Below are positions 53,745-63,880 of a DNA stretch of 64,000 nt, one piece after another. The stretch comes from Zoroaster sp. YZ-2022 (taxonomy: Eukaryota > Echinodermata > Asteroidea > Forcipulatida > Zoroasteridae): positions 3,286,001 to 3,350,000 of the forward strand of contig CM055823.1 of assembly GCA_029582265.1 (NCBI GenBank), in the 5' to 3' direction. Within the stretch, counting starts at the first letter, position 1. Every line of letters begins with the position of its first letter. The position numbers were made by a program, and so were the translations under genes. The notes below the pieces were generated by a model, which was not told where the DNA came from, ran no database searches, and saw only the letters and a program-made list of their open reading frames with translations.

Positions 53745-56285
53745 CTAATTGTTGTTCAGTGTGGCTGTAACACTGATAGACAATATCTGAGGAGGTAAGA
53801 TCAGTTTAGCAGCATGGCTAATTGTTGTTCAGTGTGGTTGTAACACTGACAGACAATATCTGAGGAGGTAAGATCAGTTTAGCAGCATGGCTAATTGTTG
53901 TTCAGTGTGGTTGTAACACTGATAGACAATATCTGAGGAGGTAAGATCAGTTTAGCAGCATGGCTAATTGTTGTTCAGTGTGGTTGTAACACTGATAGAC
54001 AATATCTGGAGAGGTAAGATCAGTTTAGCAGCATGGCTAATTGTTGTTCAGTGTGGTTGTAACACTGATAGACAATATCTGGAGAGGTAAGATCAGTTTT
54101 GTAGCATGGCTAATTGTTGTTCAGTGTGGTTGTAACACTGATAGACAATATCTGAGGAGGTAAGATCAGTTTAGCAGCATGGCTAATTGTTGTTCAGTGT
54201 GGCTGTAACACTGATAGACAATATCTGAGGAGGTAAGATCAGTTTAGCAGCATGGCTAATTGTTGTTCAGTGTGGTTGTAACTGATAGACAATATCTGAG
54301 GAGGTAAGATCAGTTTTACAGCATGGCTAATTGTTGTTCAGTCTGGCTGTAACACTGATAGACAATATCTGGTGAGGTAAGATCAGTTTTGTAGCATGGC
54401 TAATTGTTGTTCAGTGTGGTTGTAACACTGATAGACAATATCTGGAGAGGTAAGATCAGTTTAGCAGCATGGCTAATTGTTGTTCAGTGTGGTTGTAACA
54501 CTGACAGACAATATCTAGGGAGGTAAGATCAGTTTTGCAGCATGGCTAATTGTTGTTCAGTGTGGCCGTAACACTGATAGACAATATCTGGAGAGGTAAG
54601 ATCAGTTTAGCAGCATGGCTAATTGTTGTTCAGTGTGGTTGTAACACTGATAGACAATATCTGGGGAGGTAAGATCAGTTTTGTAGCATGGCTAATTGTT
54701 GTTCAGTGTGGTTGTAACACTGATAGACAATAACTGGGGAGGTAAGATCAGTTTAGCAGCATGGCTAATTGTTGTTCAGTGTGGTTGTAACACCGAGACA
54801 ATATCTGGAGAGGTAAGATCAGTTTTGTAGCATAGCTAATTGTTGTTCAGTGTGGTTGTAACACTGATAGACAATATCTGGAGAGGTAAGATCAGTTTAG
54901 CAGCATGGCTAATTGTTGTTCAGTGTGGTTGTAACACTGACAGACAATATCTAGGGAGGTAAGATCAGTTTTGCAGCATGGCTAATTGTTGTTCAGTGTG
55001 GCCGTAACACTGATAGACAATATCTGGAGAGGTAAGATCAGTTTAGCAGCATGGCTAATTGTTGTTCAGTGTGGTTGTAACACTGATAGACAATATCTGG
55101 GGAGGTAAGATCAGTTTTGTAGCATGGCTAATTGTTGTTCAGTGTGGTTGTAACACTGATAGACAATAACTGGGGAGGTAAGATCAGTTTAGCAGCATGG
55201 CTAATTGTTGTTCAGTCTGGCTGTAACACTGATAGACAATATCTGGTGAGGTAAGATCAGTTTTGTAGCATGGCTAATTGTTGTTCAGTGTGGTTGTAAC
55301 ACTGATAGACAATATCTGGAGAGGTAAGATCAGTTTAGCAGCATGGCTAATTGTTGTTCAGTGTGGTTGTAACACTGACAGACAATATCTAGGGAGGTAA
55401 GATCAGTTTTGCAGCATGGCTAATTGTTGTTCAGTGTGGCCGTAACACTGATAGACAATATCTGGAGAGGTAAGATCAGTTTAGCAGCATGGCTAATTGT
55501 TGTTCAGTGTGGTTGTAACACTGATAGACAATATCTGGGGAGGTAAGATCAGTTTTGTAGCATGGCTAATTGTTGTTCAGTGTGGTTGTAACACTGATAG
55601 ACAATAACTGGGGAGGTAAGATCAGTTTAGCAGCATGGCTAATTGTTGTTCAGTGTGGTTGTAACACCGAGACAATATCTGGAGAGGTAAGATCAGTTTT
55701 GTAGCATAGCTAATTGTTGTTCAGTGTGGTTGTAACACTGATAGACAATATCTGGAGAAGTAAGATCAGTTTAGCAGCATGGCTAATTGTTGTTCAGTGT
55801 GGTTGTAACACTGACAGACAATATCTAGGGAGGTAAGATCAGTTTTGCAGCATGGCTAATTGTTGTTCAGTGTGGCCGTAACACTGATAGACAATATCTG
55901 GAGAGGTAAGATCAGTTTAGCAGCATGGCTAATTGTTGTTCAGTGTGGTTGTAACACTGATAGACAATATCTGGGGAGGTAAGATCAGTTTTGTAGCATG
56001 GCTAATTGTTGTTCAGTGTGGTTGTAACACTGATAGACAATAACTGGGGAGGTAAGATCAGTTTAGCAGCATGGCTAATTGTTGTTCAGTGTGGTTGTAA
56101 CACCGAGACAATATCTGGAGAGGTAAGATCAGTTTTGTAGCATAGCTAATTGTTGTTCAGTGTGGTTGTAACACTGATAGACAATATCTGGAGAGGTAAG
56201 ATCAGTTTAGCAGCATGGCTAATTGTTGTTCAGTGTGGTTGTAACACTGATAGACATTATCTGGGGAGGTAAGATCAGTTTTGCA
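53745..56285. repeat. 73-bp satellite-like array, ~35 units with a 6-unit higher-order repeat
   Basis: About 35 units of GGTAAGATCAGTTTAGCAGC, ATGGCTAATTGTTGTTCAGT, GTGGTTGTAACACTGATAGA, CAATATCTGGGGA. Variant units recur in fixed order: CTAGGGAGG, then TGTGGCCGTAAC, then CTGGGGAGG, then AATAACTGGGG, then either ACACCGAGACAA or GTCTGGCTG, then CTGGAGAGG. TGTGGCCGTA starts at 54561, 54997, 55435 and 55871, giving spacings of 436, 438 and 436 bp, which is six units. Confidence 0.9.
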
Positions 56286-56458
56286 GTATTTTTGTTTGTT
56301 AGCTAGACCAGCATGCATTGCTAAAATCAGTATGGGCACATGCAATATGGTATTTGCAAAGATGGCTATGTGTCAACACTTTGTTGGATAATTCATTTAC
56401 AAGATACTAGTACAAAATTTGAAGGGATAATTGATTCACGTAAATGAGGGTAAGTTAC

Positions 56459-56546
56459 CTGTAGGGTAGCGACAGGGCTCACTGGAAAAGAAACCGTTGA
56501 CGGTATGTTGGCCGGAACCAGGTCCACTGACGAATTGTACGATAAC
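56459..56546 (-). CDS. Exon: last strands of a CUB domain (right arm)
   Basis: Reverse copy of 38625-38712, same splice sites, frame open. The changes (ACACTGTCAATGG to ATACCGTCAACGG) are mostly synonymous and one replaces Gln/Pro context slightly. The preceding CUB exons of this domain are absent from the right arm, which ends at 57766. Confidence 0.65.
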
Positions 56547-56742
56547 CTGTCCCAGAAAGAAAATATAAATAAAAATACATTCTCAACAACTAGAAAAGTT
56601 TTCAGTTTCTGAATGGAAGTAAACAACTCATAAATAAGTTCCCAGAGCATGGATAATGAGTTAATGAGGTAGGAATTGATGACATTAAAGCCAGACTTTT
56701 GATATTAAAATGATGTACCACATCTATATTTTATAAGAATCA

Positions 56743-57005
56743 AGAGATGACTGCAAGAGTCAAAATCAGTCAAAATGTTGATATACTTGCCAAGTCAAAC
56801 ACTGTCAAACCTTACGTGTAGTAAGTACATTTACACATCAAAATGAGTTGACCATTTTGACTGGTAAAAGTCTTGTCTTGTATTGTTGAGGGTGGTCAAA
56901 ATGACAGTAAAAACCAGTCAAAAATGCCCCTGTGTGTACATTTGGGCCAACAGGCAGTTGACTGGTTTTGATCACTGTAGCTACTTGCCACTAAAGGAGG
57001 GTTAA
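56743..57005 (-). mobile_element. TTAACCCT MITE, right-arm copy without array
   Basis: Reverse counterpart of 38153-38425, equally truncated at the right end, so that truncation predates the arm duplication. Confidence 0.6.
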
Positions 57006-57354
57006 TTGAACTAAAATAATACCACCTCAGACAGAAATATTTCAAGGGATGGAATGTTTCATGTCAAGCTATCATTATGTTTTTTAAAGATTACCAATAA
57101 TGTATGTGTTAGTACGTGAAGATCAGCCCATTTTATTCTCCAAACAGAAACCCAAACAATCTGAATAAATTTGGGAGCCTTATCCTGTTTGTTAGTGTGA
57201 CGTAATTCCAACATAAACCACGTCCACTTCACACGTGCTGGCTCCAACGATCATCAGATCATCTAGGCTCATTAGAAATGCATTAACCATTTCTTTAAGG
57301 ATTTACGTAAGAAATTAATAAGCTTGGTACTTGCATTTAACATGTGTTGTAGAC

Positions 57355-57759
57355 TAAGCTTGGGCAATATCAATTGTTTTCATCCACGATATATCGGCAA
57401 ACTAATATTGCAATTTTCGATACTATCGCGATTACTATTTTTCATTCAGGCATGATTGCTTTAGAGCCGATAACCACAGGTATATACCCCTCTACATGCG
57501 TCACAATAAATCACAAATTCGTTTGCAGAGCGTGTATGTACTTCTAAAGTAGTTCGTTTTTGTTTCTTACTTCGAAAAGCTAAAAAGACTGTTGTAATTT
57601 TGTTTCCATGGAATTTCTGACTTAACTCACAATGGCGATTTTTTTTTTTAAATTGCAATATATTTTGCCGATATCTTGATAACTTAAAAAAGTTCTCGAA
57701 ATCGTAATCTAATAAAAAAGGTACCACGATATTCGATATCGTGTTATCGCCCAAGCTTA
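57355..57759. mobile_element. TAAGCTTGGGCGATA hAT-like MITE, right-arm copy
   Basis: Reverse counterpart of 36033-36430. Flanks TTGTAGAC (57347-57354) and TTGTGAC. The palindrome homology stops here. Confidence 0.7.
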
Positions 57760-57766
57760 TTGTGAC

Positions 57767-58308
57767 AAAAATTGCTCTTCCTTCTGTATTATTTCCTGGT
57801 CTAGAGATCGCATTTAATTTAGGACTTTCTGTAGATTTTAACCTTCACTTTCAACATAAGTACTTGTCAAAATTAACATTAGTTTTGACAGTTAAGGAAC
57901 TAAACAGAGGTTGTACTTGTAATTTATTCACTCACGGTTTATTCTCTAAAACTTACCATTGAAGTTCATGAGGTTATTGAATTGTTCCCTGATGATTTAT
58001 AGACCTTAGCTAGTATGCTAGGAAGCTTTGACTTTATCAAAAGTGTTAATTTTTTTATTAAGGTTTAACGTTAATGATGTATCAAGTGCATTATTAACCT
58101 AGTACTATGTGTACAGTGTACCATTACTTTACGTGTGATGTGCAGTTTCCTATACAAGGTGAACGACTATTGTTTTGTACATGATCTAACGTAATGCATT
58201 AATGTGTATAGTCTTTGTACATGCAGAGTGAGTGACTTCATTTGCATAACTTGACGCGCTGCTAAGCCAACCAGTGCGCGTTGCCTTAGTTAAGCAGTTC
58301 CAAAAACG
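57767..58308. other. Single-copy non-coding stretch
   Basis: No exon or array seen. It lies directly upstream of the TATA-containing region. Confidence 0.4.
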
Positions 58309-58315
58309 TATAAAA
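58309..58315 (+). promoter_or_regulatory. TATA box of a candidate promoter, possibly a solo LTR
   Basis: TATAAAA in the context CGTATAAAAGGCAGG is followed by a GC-richer, CAGCAG-rich leader (58340-58560) and, 425 bp later, by an AATAAA signal at 58734-58739. TATA plus a downstream polyadenylation signal within about 1 kb is typical of retroelement LTRs. The matching ends TGTGAC (57761) and TTTTACA (58799) are only suggestive, and no target duplication is seen. A cellular promoter with a 5' leader is the alternative. Confidence 0.4.
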
Positions 58316-58799
58316 GGCAGGCCGCGAGCGAGTTTTGTCGCTCTGTTCGCCTCCAGAACAGAACCCTGTGGGAAGAAGCAGCCAGGCAGCAGCAGAGAAG
58401 CAGTTCGCAACCGACCGGAGCCGAGTTGCTGAAGGAGGAGACTCGACTGTAAGCTGAGAAGCAGCAGTGCATTTAGCAGATGGGCAGTGCAGCATCGAGT
58501 GCAGAGCTAGAGCTGGTGCAGTACAGTATCGATATTCAGTGCAGAATCGGCCAGGCTTGGAAGTAGTGCAGTTCTGCATAAAGCGTAATTAGAGTTGTGC
58601 AGTCATCTTATTATTCTCCACAGTATCCCCATTAATGCAGCACTGTTTATGCAACAAGTCACTCAACCTCATACCGGGACTATAACAGATTATTTGATTG
58701 AAGATTGAAGAGCTCAGATTGTTGTAAAATATTAATAAATAATTATAATTCTCTTGTTTGAAATACAAAGAGATAGTTTCAAGCCTGAGTTCCTTTTAC

Positions 58800-59035
58800 A
58801 CTATGAAAATCCCCTCGGTTAAAATATAAAGAGACTCGGTTAAATGTTTTTTAACCGTGTTTTAATCCATGTTTAACCCTTTGATTTCAGCTGGCTATTC
58901 AACCGCATTCTCACTGCATTTTAACCGAGTGGTTTCCGGCCAGGATTTCCTTTGTTATTCATAACTGTAAACCTTTGTTCAATGTGATAATGAGGATGCA
59001 AGTTTAACCGTGGTTTAACCGAGTATAACACGTAC
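58800..59035. repeat. TTAACCG-rich inverted-repeat segment
   Basis: CTCGGTTAAAATATAAAGAG, TTTTAACCGTG, TTTTAACCGAG and GGTTTAACCGAG alternate in both orientations. Probably a decayed TIR element. No defined ends. Confidence 0.35.
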
Positions 59036-59860
59036 CGGTACAACTTGCACACAAGAGGCGATAAAGAGATTAAAAACACTTACGAAGTGTCTGTAAATTT
59101 CCAATCTAAAAAACACTGGTAGTGGTATACAACGGCCGGGGGACATGCACGCAATTTGCTCAGAATACCACTGACCTTGCCCATATGAGATTAGGTGTCT
59201 GTGCTGAGAATGGGTTGGCGTGCTGTGATAGGCGTACGTGATAGGTGTATATTTAGGTACGAGTATAGGCCTACTTGTTAATCTGTTTTTCATCGGAAAG
59301 GGATACGTTTAGAATAATATATATCATATTCCAGAGTGTAATTAGGAAATGGACAATAATTATAATGCATTGATTACCGAACTGAGGTATGTTGCGGGCC
59401 AAACAGATACTAACAATTGGACTTAAAATAACAATTCATCCATCGGGTTCCTAATTATCATGGGTTGTTTTAATAATGGTTGCCGAAGAACAAGGATACG
59501 ATGAGGACCAGTAAACGTAAGCCTCGACTGTCGGGATAAATTGACCCGCTCTGGGGCTCAAAAACGGATGATTTTATAAAACCGCGGTTTTATTTTTGAA
59601 AACCGGTATTTCGGCGGTATTTCGGGTATAAATCCTGCACTTTATTATTATTAAAAAGTAACTATGAATATAAGTAAATAAATAAATAGATATCATGCAT
59701 CCTACTTTTCATTAAATGTTTTGGTCAGATGATGTACGTGTACCTGTAATTTAGATCTTTGCGTGTAAAATACTGATTGTCACCAAACAAATTATCGTCC
59801 AACTGGAATTACATTCTCCAGCGCGCGCGCTAATTTGATCCAGTCATTGGAAGGCACTCA
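59036..59860. other. Single-copy non-coding stretch
   Basis: An imperfect inverted GGTATTTCGGCGGTATTTCGG motif occurs near 59605. Nothing else supported. Confidence 0.35.
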
Positions 59861-59864
59861 GGGT

Positions 59865-60060
59865 ACGTACGAGTTAGCACGTGTGCAATGCCCTATGCAT
59901 AGCGCGTAACAATTTGTTCTATTGGCCAACGAGAACAATACGTCATCATAATAACCAATATAAATATTCGTTACGTGCTGTGTACAATGCCTATAGCGCG
60001 TAAAACGTTTTCTTATTGGTCGAACGAGAACACATACCTTGTCATGCAATAGAAATATTT
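59865..60060 (+). repeat. Two-copy tandem repeat, ~100 bp (ATAGCGCGTAA...CGAGAACA)
   Basis: ATGCATAGCGCGTAACAATT, CTATTGGCCAACGAGAACA and the second copy TATAGCGCGTAAAACGTTTT, TATTGGTCGAACGAGAACAC follow in tandem. Each has an ATTGG (CCAAT-box core on the minus strand). A regulatory role is possible but unproven. Confidence 0.45.
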
Positions 60061-60149
60061 GTTAAGCGATTTGGATCATCATGTTACTCACAAAATGTGA
60101 ACAAAGGCCTCGATATCATGACTTTTTGGGTTTTTTTAAGTTGAAAACA

Positions 60150-60245
60150 AGCGTAAACCAAGGCTATGAGAGTATTGAAAGAGGTAGACGGAATGAAGGA
60201 TGAAGTTAAGCATATTGATCAACACCCGGCATCCACCCAGCCAGT
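60150..60245 (+). repeat. Left flank duplicate of the 188-bp array region
   Basis: AAACAAGCGTAAACCAAGGC through CAACACCCGGCATCCACCCAG recurs at 61477-61587 with small indels, bracketing the array on both sides. Confidence 0.75.
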
Positions 60246-60619
60246 ACGGTTGCAATGTACAATTATAGCAGTACAATTTTCCTCAAAATGTACGCAAAGG
60301 AGCAACTTTTTCAAGGGGTGAACATTCACTTTTTGTCAACAATAATATTTTTGGCCCTCTATGCAAGTTTTTATTGAGTACCTAGGTGAAGAGCACGAAT
60401 GAACACAAAAACCTAATTCGGCCTATGGTCTAAATGTGTAATTATGTACTCTGTACATGTACATTGTACATGTACTGACATTAGTCGGGTGCCAGTGTGA
60501 TGAACGAGTTGACCACTGTACCATCAGCCTGAGTTGGGCCCGGTTAAAAAGCTTGCCTTGTCGGCACACTGGCGATGCGCGTGATTCACTCGAACTCGTA
60601 GATGTGCAAGGCTTTGTAC

Positions 60620-61445
60620 CTTATTTTCTCCATAACAATTTATTTTGTGCATGTACCACGTTGAAATTTTCAGACATGATGTGAACTCCTGTCGCGATAT
60701 CATGACTTTTTGGTTTTTAGGTTGAAAACAAGCGTAATCATTTTTGGGGCAAAAATACTGAAAATAGGATTGCCACCTACTCCATAGAGTATAATTCTTA
60801 ATTTTTTTCAATTTTCTCCATAATAATTTATTTTGTGCATGTACCACGTTGAAATTTTCAGACATGATGTGAACTCCTGTCGCGATATCATGACTTTTTG
60901 ATTTTTAAGTTGAAAACAAGCGTAATCATTTTTGGGGCAAAAATACTGAAAATAGGATTGCCACCTACTCCATAGAGTATAATTCTTAATTTTTTTCAAT
61001 TTTCTCCATAACAATGTATTTTGTGCATGTACCACGTTGAAATTTTCAGACATGATGTGAACTCCTGTCGCGATATCATGACTTTTTGGTTTTTAGGTTG
61101 AAAACAAGCGTAATCATTTTTGGGGCAAAAATACTGAAAATAGGATTGCCACCTACTCCATAGAGTATAATTCTTAATTATTTTCAATTTTCTCCATAAC
61201 AATTTATTTTGTGCATGTACCACGTTGAAATTTTCAGACATGATGTGAATTCCTGTCGCGATATCATGACTTTTTGTTTTTTAAGTTGAAAACAAGCGTA
61301 ATCATTTTTGGGGCAAAAATACTGAAAATAGGATTGCAACCTACTCCAAAGAATATAATTCTTAATTTTTTTCAATTTTCTCCATAACAATTTATTTTGT
61401 GCATGTACCACGTTGAAATTTTCAGACATGAGGTGAACAGAGGCC
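60620..61445. repeat. 188-bp tandem repeat, ~4.3 units
   Basis: TTTTCTCCATAACAATTTAT starts at about 60627, 60814, 61002, 61190 and 61378. Each unit has GCATGTACCACGTTGAAATT, GACATGATGTGAACTCCTGT, CGCGATATCATGACTTTTTG and GCGTAATCATTTTTGGGGCA. Units are 95% or more alike by eye. The minus-strand open frames repeated every 188 bp belong to the repeat. Confidence 0.9.
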
Positions 61446-61476
61446 ACGATATCATGACTTTGTTTTTTAAGTTGAA

Positions 61477-61587
61477 AACGAGCGTAAACCAAGGCTATGA
61501 GAGTATTGAAAGAGATAGACTGAATGAAGGATGAAGTTAATAAGCATAGGCCTATTGATCAACACCCAGCATCCACCCAGCCAGTGT
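61477..61587 (+). repeat. Right flank duplicate of the 188-bp array region
   Basis: Second copy of 60150-60245, followed by a shared GTACATGTACTGACATTAGTC that also follows the first at about 60463-60486. Confidence 0.75.
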
Positions 61588-61714
61588 ACTCTGTACATGT
61601 ACTGACATTAGTCAGGTGCCTGGGGAAAATGTACCGGGAAAGAGTGCAGAGTCCGAAGACTATATACCAGTAGTGGTTTACTCTGCAGGCCTAATTCTAT
61701 GTAAAAGTATTTCA

Positions 61715-61810
61715 TAAGGCCGGTCGGTTGGGATTTTTTTTCCCTTGACTGTCATTTTAAGATTGAAATGCATTGGAATTGAAACCACATACATGTACCA
61801 TGTTTTTCAA
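61715..61810 (-). mobile_element. Fragment of the GTTGAGTTGCCCTCC element
   Basis: GACTGTCATTTTAAGATTGA and AATGCATTGGAA match 2920-2965 in reverse, next to GGTCGGTTGGGATTTTTTT. Confidence 0.5.
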
Positions 61811-62047
61811 AGACAATGATCTAGCAGTATGTAATTATTTTTCTTTGTTTCAAAAAAATTCACAGTAAAACTGCAAACCGCGGTTTTTCCAGGCGGTAAG
61901 CTAAGTAGCCAAAAATTAAAAAACCCCAAGCCGATCCTGATCTTCAGATAGTATCTACTGTGAATCGCAGTTTTGGCCAGCGAAATTGAGTAATAATTGA
62001 AACTCGTGAATCAAAAAAGTGTTTTGAGGGCATGACAATGTTCGACG

Positions 62048-62172
62048 GTGCAAATTTGTTTATTTCGAACACTCGTTGCCGTCTGCGTGCGACCCAGCGC
62101 TCGAATTAACTTCACATATTAACTTCACACAGACCGACCGTGCAACGAAGGTTCGAAATAAACAATTTTGCC
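62048..62172. mobile_element. Short hairpin element
   Basis: CAAATTTGTTTATTTCGAAC at the left is inverted as GTTCGAAATAAACAATTTTG at the right, enclosing GTGCG/CAGACCGACCGTGC. About 125 bp, non-coding. Confidence 0.5.
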
Positions 62173-62309
62173 CCGACAAAAACATGGTGCATAATTTATA
62201 CCATGAAAGAGTTTATTACACACACACACGTACACATACACACAAAATAGTCTCAGATCAGAGACAAAGTTGTCAGTGCTGACTGACTACATGACGTCAA
62301 TCCTAACCG

Positions 62310-62355
62310 GTTGGATGGGAGGGGGTTGGATGGGAGGGGGTTGGATGGGAGGGGA
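62310..62355. repeat. G-rich 14-bp minisatellite, ~3 units
   Basis: GGTTGGATGGGAGGGG units, same family as 47225-47420. Confidence 0.8.
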
Positions 62356-62368
62356 TTATCTACAGTAC

Positions 62369-62520
62369 CTTTAGTTCTTTTCTCTGGATCAGCTTTCCAT
62401 CTTGAGCACCGTACACACAGAGCCACTCGAAAGTGACATGTCCGTTGGTCTTGGGAATAAAGACAGCTACTTGGAATATTAACAGTGGAATATTGACAAC
62501 AAATCTGTCTGAAAAATACA
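62369..62520 (-). pseudogene. Damaged KFVNIPLEID exon (right-hand module)
   Basis: The donor and ALCVRCSRWKADPEKRTK end are intact. The start is rearranged: the LEIDSQ segment is replaced by a second AATATTAACAGTGGAATATT copy, so the original reading is lost there. Confidence 0.55.
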
Positions 62521-62992
62521 AAAATCATTATAAAATTATGCAATAACTATTTCAAGTTAATAACAAGGTTGCAGTGCTAGGTGATGTTCATATAAAAAAG
62601 GTAATTTTGTCAAAATAAAAAACATTCAACAATTCTTAAAAACTTATTGGCTGTCCTCATTGTCATGTGAAATAATTTCCTTTAAAATGTATACATAATT
62701 CAGGTCTTTGTATACATCTTTATATTCTAAAAACAACCACCCTCACAGGACGGCACTTTACACAAATATGTATTTATGTGCACCAGTTTCAACAAACTTT
62801 TGAGCACACTGACAGCAACATTAACTGGTGGACAGAGGGATATCCCAATGAGGTTTGCACAAGATTGTAGATTTAGATCAGCAATGTATACCTCATCCTG
62901 TGAAGAAATGGCCGTCCAAAAACATCCATGCCCATCAAATGCATCATATACCTTTAAAAGGACACACAAGCTTGACAAGAAAGCCAACATAC

Positions 62993-63124
62993 CTCGAGCG
63001 TATCCTCCTTGTCCGAGACCAAGCAGTTTAATGCCAGTCTTTTCTAGGACAGCCAGCAGTGACCTGCAAACTCCATCTTGATTAGGTCAGCCTCAATCAT
63101 CACTTCTAAAGCTCCACTAGCGAC
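62993..63124 (-). CDS. 132-bp exon, frame unclear (right-hand module)
   Basis: Fourth copy of 21517-21648 with the same splice sites and shared frame conflict. The read-through frame (62727-62992) is open and ends CKVPSCEGGCF. Confidence 0.4.
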
Positions 63125-63192
63125 CTATAAGAAACAAACATTCTCTTGTATTCCTCTCTCAATCACAATTACATGTAACATGTTTCCCTTCA

Positions 63193-63880
63193 TTAACCCT
63201 TCTATGACTGCAAGGGTCAAAATCAGTCCAAATGTTGATATACTTGCCAAGGTATATCTAGTGCACTAGAACACTGTCAAACCTTGCAGTCAAAATGTTG
63301 ATATACTTGCCAAGGTATATCTAGTGCACTAGAACACTGTCAAACCTTGCAGTCAAAATGTTGATATACTTGCCAAGGTATATCTAGTGCACTAGAACAC
63401 TGTCAAACCTTGCAGTCAAAATGTTGATATACTTGCCAAGGTATATCTAGTGCACTAGAACACTGTCAAACCTTGCAGTCAAAATGTTGATATACTTGCC
63501 AAGGTATATCTAGTGCACTAGAACACTGTCAAACCTTGCAGTCCAAATGTTGATATACTTGCCAAGGTATATCTAGTGCACTAGAACACTGTCAAACCTT
63601 GCAGTCAAAATGTTGATATACTTGCCAAGGTATATCTAGTGCACTAGAACACTGTCAAACCTTGCATGTAGTAAGTAAAATTTACAGGTCAAAATGAGTC
63701 GACCGTTTTTGACTGGTAAAAGTATTGTTTTGTATTGTTGAGGGTGGTCAAAATGACGGTAAAAACCAGTCAAAAATGCCCCTGTGTGCACTTTTGGGTC
63801 AACAAACAAAACAGGCAGTTGACTGGTTTTGACCACTATAGCTACTTGCCACTCAAGTTCAGCTGTAGTAGGAGGGTTAA
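63193..63880 (-). mobile_element. TTAACCCT MITE with 7 internal 63-bp units
   Basis: TTAACCCTTCTATGACTGC to GTAGGAGGGTTAA, array at about 63228-63665. Confidence 0.8.

Larger units (their letters stand above)
46583..57766 (-). repeat. Right arm of the large palindrome
   Basis: Reverse counterpart of 36033-46082. Homology ends at 57766, just past the hAT MITE and its target duplication. From 47100 to 47215 it matches copy 1 (23764-23930) better than the left arm, which lacks this stretch. 46583-47060 has no counterpart. Confidence 0.85.

Noticed and set aside
60524..61492. Four near-identical minus-strand frames every 188 bp
   Set aside because: Products of the 188-bp tandem repeat, with no initiation or splice evidence.
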